NCBI GenBank assembly: GCA_031548835.1
Contig: JAVBQS010000083.1
Location: 1 to 30,654 of the forward strand
DNA: 30,654 bases
Source of the DNA: WQTU01 sp031548835
GTDB taxonomy: Bacteria > Spirochaetota > Spirochaetia > CADAEX01
Reading direction: 5' to 3'
Shown here piece after piece: positions 7,895 through 15,631 of the stretch. The notes beneath the pieces were generated by a model that ran no database searches, was not told the origin of the DNA, and saw nothing but the letters and a program-made list of their open reading frames with translations. Each line of letters begins with the position of its first letter. The first letter of the stretch is position 1. The position numbers and the translations under genes were made by a program.

Positions 7895-8863
7895 TTATTC
7901 TGCAAAAACAGGACGGAAACCAATAAAACTTCCTGTTGCTAATGACATGTTAGAATTGGCTCTGTAATCAGGTGAAAAGCTGCTCGAACTGCCGCCTCCG
8001 CTGCCTTTTGTAATAGCAAAAGTTCCATTGTCATACCTATAATCTGTTTGCGGAGAAGTTGGAAATAATTGATACCTGTCCCAGCACCATTCAAACACAT
8101 TACCGCTCATATCATATATGCCAAGTTCATTTGGAAGTTTTCTTTTTATCTCGTGAGTTTTACTGCCGGAATTGCTGCTATACCAGACATAATCGTCTAT
8201 AGACTTGCCTGCAGAATAGCCTGAAAACTGTTTTCCATATCCATCAATAAATACGCCACTGGTATGAGTTCCAATACCTTTTGTTGCTCCCATTGCAGCC
8301 CACATCCATTCCATTTCGGTTGGAAGCCTGTATCCTTTTCCATTCCAGTCTGGCACCTCTACTGTTGCAGATGTCACAGGATATCCTGTTGATGGAGTTC
8401 TTCCTGTTATTGTATAAAAAGGAGTTTTTCCATCCAGTTCGCTTAACTTATTACAAAATTCTGCTGCATCATACCAGGTTATACTCTCCACAGGTCTTTT
8501 TTCAGAAGCTTCGCCCGGTTCTATATAAGAAGCTCCCTGATATTGACTGGGATTATTTAAAGTAATTGCACTATATAATTCCTGAGTAATTTCTGTCTCA
8601 CAAATCCAGTATCCTTTTGATATAGTCATCACAGGCCTGCTATTGGTTAATATAAATTTCCCGGCAGGCACATATATTATTTTTAAGCTTATACCTTCAA
8701 ATATAAATTCTTTAACATCACCTGCTTTATTTAATGGTTCTTCATCATCAGGAGATGAAGAATTATTACCTGAAGATAAATAATCTCCATCAGGATAAAC
8801 CCTGCAGTATGTTATGGAAATGATTAAAGCTAATATATATAAACAGAATATTTTTTTTATCAT
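7895..8863 (-). CDS. Exported SUMF1/FGE-fold protein lacking the catalytic cysteines
   Basis: The fold is that of formylglycine-generating enzyme/PvdO/EgtB: ISKGYWICETEITQELY, RPVESITWYDAAEFCNKLS, GYRLPTEMEWMWAAMG, NELGIYDMSGNVFEWCWDRY and a GFRPVF C-terminus. The copper-binding cysteines of true FGE (in LCHxSYCxRYR) are missing: this region reads GGGSSSSFSPDYRANS. It is therefore unlikely to activate sulfatases and may bind a carbohydrate or protein. I set the start at an internal ATG (8863), which gives a signal peptide MIKKIFCLYILALIISITYC, possibly lipid-modified, though Tyr at -1 is unusual for a lipobox. An open frame continues to 8941 without a signal. The gene is convergent with the EF-G gene, 23 bases apart. 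Confidence 0.75.
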   Translation of the reverse strand: MIKKIFCLYILALIISITYCRVYPDGDYLSSGNNSSSPDDEEPLNKAGDVKEFIFEGISLKIIYVPAGKFILTNSRPVMTISKGYWICETEITQELYSAITLNNPSQYQGASYIEPGEASEKRPVESITWYDAAEFCNKLSELDGKTPFYTITGRTPSTGYPVTSATVEVPDWNGKGYRLPTEMEWMWAAMGATKGIGTHTSGVFIDGYGKQFSGYSAGKSIDDYVWYSSNSGSKTHEIKRKLPNELGIYDMSGNVFEWCWDRYQLFPTSPQTDYRYDNGTFAITKGSGGGSSSSFSPDYRANSNMSLATGSFIGFRPVFAE

Positions 8864-8912
8864 AACAGAATTTTCATTAGTATATTTTAATAAAATGTTT
8901 GACTTGTTATAA

Positions 8913-8941
8913 TATATATCAATAAAATAAGCGAAATTCAA
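8913..8941 (-). promoter_or_regulatory. Candidate promoter of the FGE-like gene
   Basis: On the minus strand TTGAAT (8936-8941) and TATATA (8913-8918) are 17 bases apart, about 50 bases before the proposed ATG at 8863. The fit supports that shorter start, because the longer frame would begin within the promoter. The region is very AT-rich, so chance matches are likely. Confidence 0.35.
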
Positions 8942-9000
8942 TTATTTAACTATAAAAACATATATACAATTTTATATATATTTTACTATAAGCGCAGAAT

Positions 9001-9109
9001 AGACCTGTTAGATAACCTAAAAACCTTTAAGATTTCATACATTGTGTCCAAAATAGTAATTATTTGATGTTCGCAAAATGGCTTTTAACAGAGTTATCGA
9101 ACAGGCCTA
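9001..9109. repeat. Dispersed terminal-inverted-repeat element, long copy
   Basis: The ends are inverted: AGACCTGTTAGATAAC at 9001-9016, and GTTATCGAACAGGCCTA at 9093-9109. The last 43 bases (9067-9109) match the shorter element at 25603-25657 in reverse orientation at 39 of 43 positions. The element has no coding capacity. It resembles a MITE or a small palindromic intergenic repeat. Confidence 0.75.
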
Positions 9110-9196
9110 ACCTATTTTTTAGTTATACAAATTTACAATAAGTATCTTTTTATTGTAAAACATTATTTAATATGCTATTTTATTCTACAATTATAA

Positions 9197-9226
9197 TTGA
9201 TATTTTTAATAATTTATATTTATAAA
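9197..9226 (+). promoter_or_regulatory. Candidate promoter of the HD-GYP sensor gene
   Basis: TTGATA (9197-9202) and TATAAA (9221-9226) are 18 bases apart. This would give a leader of about 130 bases before the ATG at 9363. The surrounding sequence is very AT-rich, so the call is weak. Confidence 0.3.
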
Positions 9227-9362
9227 TAACTCAGAAAGTATAGGTCGATTTTAATAATGTATTATCTTAAATCTAAAAAAATATATATTATCCTGATACA
9301 ACCCTATATGCATTATTTATTATCTCATTAATCAGTAATAAAAATAATAAGGATATATCAAT

Positions 9363-12287
9363 ATGAAATTTAAATTAGCAGGCAAAAAATTATTTTTTAT
9401 TTTTATTTATACTATAATTGCTTCTTTAAAAGCTTATGCAAGCTATGAATTTCTATCCGATTATATGCAGCAGATATTTGCAGAAGAAAGCGCAATTCCT
9501 GTCAGGGCAGCTAATTATGTGCTTCAAACCAAAGATGGATTTATATGGATTGCAAGCTATGAAGGGCTCTATAGATATGACGGCACAACATCTATATTTT
9601 TTAATAAAAAAAATTACGGATTTCCAACAGCAAATATCAATATTCTTTTTGAAGATTCGAATAGTAACTTGTGGATAGGCACAAATGATGCTGGTATAGT
9701 TCTTTATAAAAATGGCATATTTACAGTTTTTGGCGTTGAAAAAGGCCTGCCTTCAAATTCAATCCGCGCAATAGATGAAAATGCAGACGGCAGCATATAT
9801 GTAGCAACAGCAGGAGGACTTGCAAAAATAAAACCTGATAATAGCATTGAAAAATTTAAAGAAACAGATGATATTCTTATCCTTGATGTTATATGTGCGG
9901 GAAATGGAGAAGTATGGAGTCTGCATAATGATGGGACAATTAATATAATTGTAAACAATGCTATAGTCTCAACATATGAAGCAGGTTATTTTGAAGGTTT
10001 AATACCGCGCTCTATATTTAAGTCACAGGATAAATCAATATATATAGGAACAACTCAAAATAAAATAATAAAAATATTGCCTCAAGCAAGTAAAAGATGG
10101 TTTTTAATTGATACACATAACTATATATCAATACAAAATTTTTATGAAGATAATGAAAATAGAATCTGGTTTTGCAGTTCCACAGGATTGGGATATATTA
10201 AAAAAAATAAAGTTACAGAAATTGATGGGCTTGCAATATCAAATTCCCTATCCAATATTATACAGGATTCAGAAGGCAGTTACTGGATAACATCTTCAAG
10301 GCAGGGAATATTACAATTAACAAGAAGCAAATTCCATAATATAAGTCTTGCTGCAAATATTCCTGCAAATATAGTAAATACAACAAAAATATATGAAAAT
10401 CAATTATATATTGGCACAGACCAGGGTTTATTTATTGTTGAAGATAATAAATTAATAGAAAACAAACTAAGTAAAATGCTAAAAAACATCAGAATCAGAT
10501 GTATAATTACTGATAGCGATGGAAATCTTATTATCTGCACATACCAGGATTATGGAGTAGTATTTTATAATAAAGATAAAGAATCTATTACAACTATTAC
10601 CCCGGCCAATGGAGGCTTGGTAAGTTTAAAAACACGCTGTGCTATTGAAACAAGCAGCGGGTCAATTATTGTGGGAACAAATAATGGAATAAGTATTCTA
10701 AGAAATAAAAAAGTAATAAGAAATTATACAAGTGCTGACGGGATTGATAACCCCTATATTCTGTCTCTGGAAGAAGGAAAAGAGGGTGTTATTTATGCCG
10801 GCAGCGATGGCGGCGGAATATATAGCATTAATAGTAAAGAAATAAAAAAATTTAACGAATTTGACGGATTGCCGTCAGGAATTATTTTAAGAATGGCTTA
10901 TGACAGAGCTAACGGAGGAATGTGGGTTTCAACAGGCAATTCGCTCTGCTTCTGGGATTTTAAAACTTTTAAAAAAATTCCTCTTGATGAAAATATCTGC
11001 ACAAGCATTTTTGATATTAAGTTTTTAGAAACTGATATTTTATTTTTAAATCCCAAAGGCCTTTACATATTTAACCTTGGAAAATTAATTACAAATAATT
11101 TTGAATATAAAGTATTGCGTAAATTTGACGGGCTTATTTCATCAGCAACAGCTAATTCATGGAATGATATGCTGTCAGACGGCATATGGTATATATCATG
11201 CAGCCCTGGTGTTTTATCGATAAATACAAGGCTGTATCATAAAAATATGACTATACCAAAAGCTGCCGTAACCAGTGTAATTATAGATGATGTTGTCCAT
11301 AATATGCCTGAATCAGTTATAATTCCCAGAAATTCAATACGAGTTGAATTTAAATTTGCTTTACTAACCTATGCTTCAATGAAAGGTAACAGCATTACAT
11401 ATATGCTGGAAGGTTTTGATACTGCTCCAAAAGTTTTATCAATTAATGAAGAAGCTTCATCTGTAAGTTATACAAATTTAAAAGGCGGAGAATATAATTT
11501 GCGATTAATAGGAATAAATAGCGATGGAGTAAAAAGCGAAGAATTAATTATTCCTCTTAAAAAAGAATTAATTTTTACAGAACAACCGCTGGTAAAAATA
11601 GGCATAATATTTTTTATTACAGTTTTTGTTATATTTCTGGTATTAGCCTATGTAAAATATAAAACAAAAGCTATTTTATTGCGGCAAAATGAATATAGAG
11701 AAATTACAAAACAGGCAATACAGGCAATCGCAGATACTATAGATGCAAAAGATAAATATACAGCAGGACATTCAAGACGGGTAGCAGAATATTCTGTAGA
11801 AATAGGAAAGAGACTTGGTTTTTCAGAAAATGACATTGAGAACCTCTATTATGCAGCTCTTTTACATGATATAGGAAAAATAGGTATTCCTGATGATATA
11901 CTTAATAAAAAAGCTGCCCTAAACAATGACGAATTTATAAAAATTCAGGAACATGTTCAAATAGGCGGATCAATACTTAATAGTATAACAATTGTGGAAA
12001 ATATTGCCACCGGAGCAAGATACCACCATGAAAGATATGATGGAAAAGGATATGTATATGGACTTTCAGGAGAAAATATACCTGTTTTTGCAAGAATTAT
12101 CTGCGTAGCTGACTCTTTTGATGCTATGAGCAATTCAAGGCCATATAGAAAAACCTTATCAAAACAGGAGATTCTCCAAGAACTTAACAGATGTTCAGGA
12201 AAACAATTTGATCCCAAAATTGTTTCAGAGATGTTAAATGTTATAGAAAAGCTTTCTTCTGAAAATAATCTAAATTTGGAAGAATAA
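9363..12287 (+). CDS. Membrane sensor: periplasmic two-component-regulator propeller, Y_Y_Y domain and cytoplasmic HD-GYP phosphodiesterase
   Basis: 974 residues. A signal segment (residues 1-26) is followed by propeller repeats of the two-component-regulator type, such as DGFIWIASYEGLYRYDG, SNLWIGTNDAGIVLYKNG and GIYSINSKEIKKF, to about residue 610. A Y_Y_Y-like domain follows (about 650-735, ITYMLEGFDTAPK...), then one membrane helix (about 744-766). The C-terminal HD-GYP domain has LHDIGKIGIPD (His835, Asp836) and HHERYDGKGYVYGL (from 888). The proline of GYP is valine here. The family degrades c-di-GMP, so the protein probably converts a periplasmic signal into c-di-GMP turnover. AAGGA precedes the ATG at a suitable distance. 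The ligand is unknown. It appears monocistronic. Confidence 0.9.
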   Translation: MKFKLAGKKLFFIFIYTIIASLKAYASYEFLSDYMQQIFAEESAIPVRAANYVLQTKDGFIWIASYEGLYRYDGTTSIFFNKKNYGFPTANINILFEDSNSNLWIGTNDAGIVLYKNGIFTVFGVEKGLPSNSIRAIDENADGSIYVATAGGLAKIKPDNSIEKFKETDDILILDVICAGNGEVWSLHNDGTINIIVNNAIVSTYEAGYFEGLIPRSIFKSQDKSIYIGTTQNKIIKILPQASKRWFLIDTHNYISIQNFYEDNENRIWFCSSTGLGYIKKNKVTEIDGLAISNSLSNIIQDSEGSYWITSSRQGILQLTRSKFHNISLAANIPANIVNTTKIYENQLYIGTDQGLFIVEDNKLIENKLSKMLKNIRIRCIITDSDGNLIICTYQDYGVVFYNKDKESITTITPANGGLVSLKTRCAIETSSGSIIVGTNNGISILRNKKVIRNYTSADGIDNPYILSLEEGKEGVIYAGSDGGGIYSINSKEIKKFNEFDGLPSGIILRMAYDRANGGMWVSTGNSLCFWDFKTFKKIPLDENICTSIFDIKFLETDILFLNPKGLYIFNLGKLITNNFEYKVLRKFDGLISSATANSWNDMLSDGIWYISCSPGVLSINTRLYHKNMTIPKAAVTSVIIDDVVHNMPESVIIPRNSIRVEFKFALLTYASMKGNSITYMLEGFDTAPKVLSINEEASSVSYTNLKGGEYNLRLIGINSDGVKSEELIIPLKKELIFTEQPLVKIGIIFFITVFVIFLVLAYVKYKTKAILLRQNEYREITKQAIQAIADTIDAKDKYTAGHSRRVAEYSVEIGKRLGFSENDIENLYYAALLHDIGKIGIPDDILNKKAALNNDEFIKIQEHVQIGGSILNSITIVENIATGARYHHERYDGKGYVYGLSGENIPVFARIICVADSFDAMSNSRPYRKTLSKQEILQELNRCSGKQFDPKIVSEMLNVIEKLSSENNLNLEE

Positions 12288-12367
12288 TAACAGGAATAAC
12301 ATTATATTTACCTGTTTATATCAGTCACCTGTTTTCTTTTCCATTTTCATATAGATGGTAATTTTTG

Positions 12368-12396
12368 TTGACAACAGAAAATACCAAAGTTATCAT
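12368..12396 (+). promoter_or_regulatory. Promoter of the EF-G-2-type gene
   Basis: A perfect TTGACA (12368-12373) is followed after 17 bases by TATCAT (12391-12396). The predicted leader is about 30 bases and contains AGGAG 7 bases before the ATG at 12435. This is one of the best sigma-70-type promoters in the window. Confidence 0.65.
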
Positions 12397-12434
12397 AATA
12401 AGACTGACAACCTTAAAATTACAGGAGTCTTTTT

Positions 12435-14528
12435 ATGAGTTATGCAACTGATACAATTAAAAATACAGTTATTATCGGACATGTAAGCACAGGAAAAACA
12501 ACTCTTCTTGAAAATATTCTTTTTACAGCAGGAAAAATAGCAAAAGCAGAAACACTTGAAAGCGGAAAAACTGTAAGCGATTATGCAGAAGAAGAAATAG
12601 CAAGAAAGATTTCAATACATTCCACACTCTCCAATATTGAGTGGAAAAATAAAAAACTTAATTTTATAGACGCGCCAGGTTCAGGCGATTTTACAGGAGA
12701 AGTAATTTCAGGCTATAGAGCATGTCAGGCAGCACTGGTTATAGTAAGCTGTGATACAGGAGTACAGATCGAGACATTAAAACAATGGCGGAATCTTGAT
12801 AAAAGAGATATGCCCAGAATTGTTTTTATAAATAAATGCGATAAAGAAAGAGCAGATTTCAAGGCAGCTCTTGAAGATCTTAAAACAAAATTTCAGAAAA
12901 CATTTGCGCCAGTAGCAATTCCAATTGGGCTTGGCGCAGAATATAAAGGTATTGTAAATTTACTTGAAGGAAAAGCATATCTTAAACCGGAAATTGGAAA
13001 AAAAGAAAATCAGTCTGCAATTTCTGCAGAAATGGCCAAAGAAATTGAAGAGTATAAAAGCATCCTGATGGAAGCTGCGGCAGAAGGCGATGATTCAATA
13101 ACTGAAAAGTATCTTGAAAAAGGAACTCTTTCAGATGAAGAAATAACTTTCGGCCTTGTATCAGGGCTCCGCAGCAACAAAATTGTTCCTGTGCTTTGCG
13201 GAGCAGCAACAGAAAACTCAGGCATAATATCTCTTCTTGATTTTATTGAGTCAGCAGGTCCATCGCCCGATGTAATGAAAGAACACATAAAAAAAGATGA
13301 CGGCTCAGAGGAAGAAATTTCAATAGATTCTTCTGCCCCTCTTTCGTTATTTGTTTTTAAAACAAGCATTGACCAGTTCTCGGGCAAGCTTTCATATATA
13401 AAAGTTATAACAGGAATCCTCAAATCTGATACAGAGCTATATAATCCGCGGGAAAGCAAAAAAGAAAAAGTCGGAAAGCTTTATACTGCAGTCGGAAAAA
13501 AACTTGAAGAAGTTAAAGAACTTAGCGCAGGAGATATAGGTATTGCAATAAAACTGCCTGCTGCTATTACAAATGATACACTATGCATGCATGACCATCC
13601 TGTCTCTTACAGACACATGAGAATTCCGCATCCTGTTTATTCAATTTCTGTTTCTGCAGAAAGTAAAAAAGAGGAAGATAAATTAAACCAGTTCCTTCAT
13701 AAAGTTGCGGAAGAAGATTTAACATTCCAGATAAAATTCAACTCTGAGACAAAAGAATCTATAATATCGGGAATGGGAGAGCTTCAAATAAATATGATTC
13801 TTGATAAACTAAGAGAAAAACAGAAAATAGATGTTCACACAAAGCTGCCGCAGGTTGCATACAGGGAAACAATAACTAAAAAAGCTGCAGATAGCTACAG
13901 GCATAAAAAACAGTCTGGCGGGCATGGGCAGTTTGGAGAAGTTCATTTTGAAGTATCTCCGATTGAACGGGGAAAACATCTCTCTTTTATAAATACAATT
14001 AAAGGCGGTTCTGTTTCAAAAGGCTATATACCTGGAATTGAAAAAGGCATTGCAGAAGGAATGCAGGAAGGAGTTCTTGCAGGATATCCTGTTGTAGATA
14101 TAGAAGTTAATCTTTTTGATGGAAAAGAACATCCTGTAGATTCATCTGAAATGTCATTTAAGCTTGCAGCAAAAGGATGTCTTAAAGCTGTGCTTGAAAA
14201 AGCATCCCCCGCGCTTCTTGAACCTGTAATGAAACTTAGTGTTTATAGCGATGACCAGTATATAGGAGATATTCTTTCTGATTTAAGTTCAAGAAGAGGA
14301 AAAGTTCTTGGACAGGATTCTATAGGAGGAGGAATTCAGGAAATTAAGGCAGAAGTTCCTGAAGCAGAATTGCTTAGATATGCAATTGATTTAAAATCAA
14401 TTACCTCGGGAACAGGTTCTTTTGAAGTTGAGTTTGACCATTACTGCCCTATTTCAGGAAAGATTGCAGAAACTGTTATTACTGAAGCAAAAGCAAAGAA
14501 AGCAGCTACTGCAACTGCTGCAGAATAA
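12435..14528 (+). CDS. Elongation factor G paralogue, EF-G-2 (EFG II) type
   Basis: A 697-residue translational GTPase with all five EF-G domains. The G domain is altered: GHVSTGKTT replaces AHIDAGKTT, and switch II reads DAPGSGDF (79-86) instead of DTPGHVDF. The histidine that promotes GTP hydrolysis in EF-G is therefore serine here. NKCD is intact. Domain IV keeps the tip motif KKQSGGHGQFG, which the EF-G at 5841 lacks. Thermus EF-G-2 has the same kind of change (DAPGYGDF), so the protein belongs to that poorly understood subfamily and not to a decaying gene. It may act in translation under special conditions; the exact role is unknown. It ends in an Ala/Lys-rich tail and converges with trmB. 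Confidence 0.9.
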   Translation: MSYATDTIKNTVIIGHVSTGKTTLLENILFTAGKIAKAETLESGKTVSDYAEEEIARKISIHSTLSNIEWKNKKLNFIDAPGSGDFTGEVISGYRACQAALVIVSCDTGVQIETLKQWRNLDKRDMPRIVFINKCDKERADFKAALEDLKTKFQKTFAPVAIPIGLGAEYKGIVNLLEGKAYLKPEIGKKENQSAISAEMAKEIEEYKSILMEAAAEGDDSITEKYLEKGTLSDEEITFGLVSGLRSNKIVPVLCGAATENSGIISLLDFIESAGPSPDVMKEHIKKDDGSEEEISIDSSAPLSLFVFKTSIDQFSGKLSYIKVITGILKSDTELYNPRESKKEKVGKLYTAVGKKLEEVKELSAGDIGIAIKLPAAITNDTLCMHDHPVSYRHMRIPHPVYSISVSAESKKEEDKLNQFLHKVAEEDLTFQIKFNSETKESIISGMGELQINMILDKLREKQKIDVHTKLPQVAYRETITKKAADSYRHKKQSGGHGQFGEVHFEVSPIERGKHLSFINTIKGGSVSKGYIPGIEKGIAEGMQEGVLAGYPVVDIEVNLFDGKEHPVDSSEMSFKLAAKGCLKAVLEKASPALLEPVMKLSVYSDDQYIGDILSDLSSRRGKVLGQDSIGGGIQEIKAEVPEAELLRYAIDLKSITSGTGSFEVEFDHYCPISGKIAETVITEAKAKKAATATAAE

Positions 14529-14531
14529 TTT

Positions 14532-14559
14532 TTTGCCATACTGCGATTCTAATGGCAAA
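14532..14559. terminator. Hairpin between EF-G-2-type gene and trmB
   Basis: TTTGCCAT (14532-14539) and ATGGCAAA (14552-14559) form an 8-bp stem with a 12-base loop, right after the EF-G stop. There is no clean run of T on either side, so it is a weak candidate terminator. It is one of two hairpins between these convergent genes. Confidence 0.35.
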
Positions 14560-14589
14560 GATAATATTTAATTTAATATTCTGATCTGG

Positions 14590-14612
14590 ATTGCCGGGGT
14601 AAACCCGGCAAT
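14590..14612. repeat. GC-rich palindrome of a common intergenic-repeat type
   Basis: ATTGCCGGG-GTAAA-CCCGGCAAT forms a perfect 9-bp stem with a 5-base loop and is followed by GACAG. It stands out in AT-rich sequence. Similar ATTGCCGGG...CCCGGCAATGACA hairpins are scattered as repeats in many bacterial genomes. It may also act as a bidirectional transcription block between the convergent genes. Confidence 0.6.
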
Positions 14613-14662
14613 GACAGAAGCACATCTATCAGTATTCAAGTGTTTTGTGCCAGCTTGAGCTA

Positions 14663-15445
14663 TCATTCTTTGCCAAGCAGTTTACTTTTTATAAAAAAAG
14701 ATTCATATATTCCGTGATTCTTTTTTAATCCTTTTTTTTCAAAATCTGTTTCTGCTCTCCAGGGAATTATATCAATATATTTATCCTGCTCTTTTTTTTC
14801 AGGAACAAAATTTTCAAAAGGAGAATGCAGCGAGTTAAAAGAACGGAAAACATGCTGCATCTGAAATCCATAATCTTTCCAGTCTGTTACTGCATAAATA
14901 TATCCGCCATCGCAAAGCTTATTTATTATTTTTTGCGTAAAATCATTATTTATTATTCTGCGTTTAATATGTTTTCTTTTCGGCCATGGGTCAGGAAAAA
15001 AAATATGAAACCCGTCTATTTCAGAAATAAGATCTATTTTATCTACTACTTCAGCAGCATCGTGATTTATTATTCTTATATTATTAATTTTTTTTTCATC
15101 AATAAGTTTTAAAAGGCTTCCAACTCCAGGTTTATAAACTTCAATGCCAATATAAATATTGTTTATATTTTTTTCTGCTATCATTGCAGTAACTTTTCCG
15201 CTTCCAAAACCTATTTCAACAATAACTTTTCCGCCGTTATTTTTTGCATTGATACACAATTCTGATAACTTTTTTATGCAAAGTGAATCATGTTTAATTT
15301 CTTTAAAAGGTATAACATATAGAGGACCGGCAATATTAAGTGCATGCAGCTGGCCTTTTGTAAGGCGCCCTGCCCTAAGCACAAAGCTTTTAATTGTTTT
15401 TAAATGTTTTTCATTTTCTGTTTCTGTCTGCAATATTATCCACAC
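14663..15445 (-). CDS. trmB: tRNA (guanine-N7-)-methyltransferase
   Basis: Methylates G46 in the variable loop of tRNAs, using S-adenosylmethionine. The SAM-binding motif EIGFGSGK and the signature FFPDPWPKRKHIKRRI are intact, and the N-terminal RAGRLTKGQ is typical. The length of 260 residues is slightly above average. The start chosen is a GTG (15443-15445) with no strong ribosome site; an out-of-frame ATG four bases upstream would yield only a short peptide. It lies downstream of mfd on the same strand across a 186-base gap that contains inverted TTAATTAC/GTAATTAA sequences but no clear gene. Confidence 0.93.
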   Translation of the reverse strand: MWIILQTETENEKHLKTIKSFVLRAGRLTKGQLHALNIAGPLYVIPFKEIKHDSLCIKKLSELCINAKNNGGKVIVEIGFGSGKVTAMIAEKNINNIYIGIEVYKPGVGSLLKLIDEKKINNIRIINHDAAEVVDKIDLISEIDGFHIFFPDPWPKRKHIKRRIINNDFTQKIINKLCDGGYIYAVTDWKDYGFQMQHVFRSFNSLHSPFENFVPEKKEQDKYIDIIPWRAETDFEKKGLKKNHGIYESFFIKSKLLGKE

Positions 15446-15631
15446 TCATTATTTAAAAAATTTATAAAACCAGTTTAAATATAATATTCAATTATATATT
15501 TATGGAAGCTGTTTGCTGAAAATAATATGGAAAAATTAATCTTACAAATGGCGCTACATATAAAACCTGAATACAAAGCGCAAATGGGGAATTAATTACC
15601 AAAAGAGAAAGCCAGATTAATTGTAATTAAT

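Larger units (their letters stand above)
8864..9362. other. Divergent intergenic region, 499 bases
   Basis: No open reading frame of convincing quality is present. It holds the candidate promoter of the FGE-like gene, the dispersed inverted-repeat element at 9001-9109 and a candidate promoter for the HD-GYP gene. The rest is very AT-rich sequence in which I recognise nothing. Confidence 0.7.

Noticed and set aside
14590..14612. Intrinsic terminator of the EF-G-2-type gene
   Set aside because: The stem is strong but no T run follows on either strand, and the sequence matches a common intergenic palindrome type, so I list it as a repeat.
15446..15631. Small gene or RNA between trmB and mfd
   Set aside because: No open frame with a ribosome site and no recognised RNA structure; only weak AT-rich inverted sequences are present.
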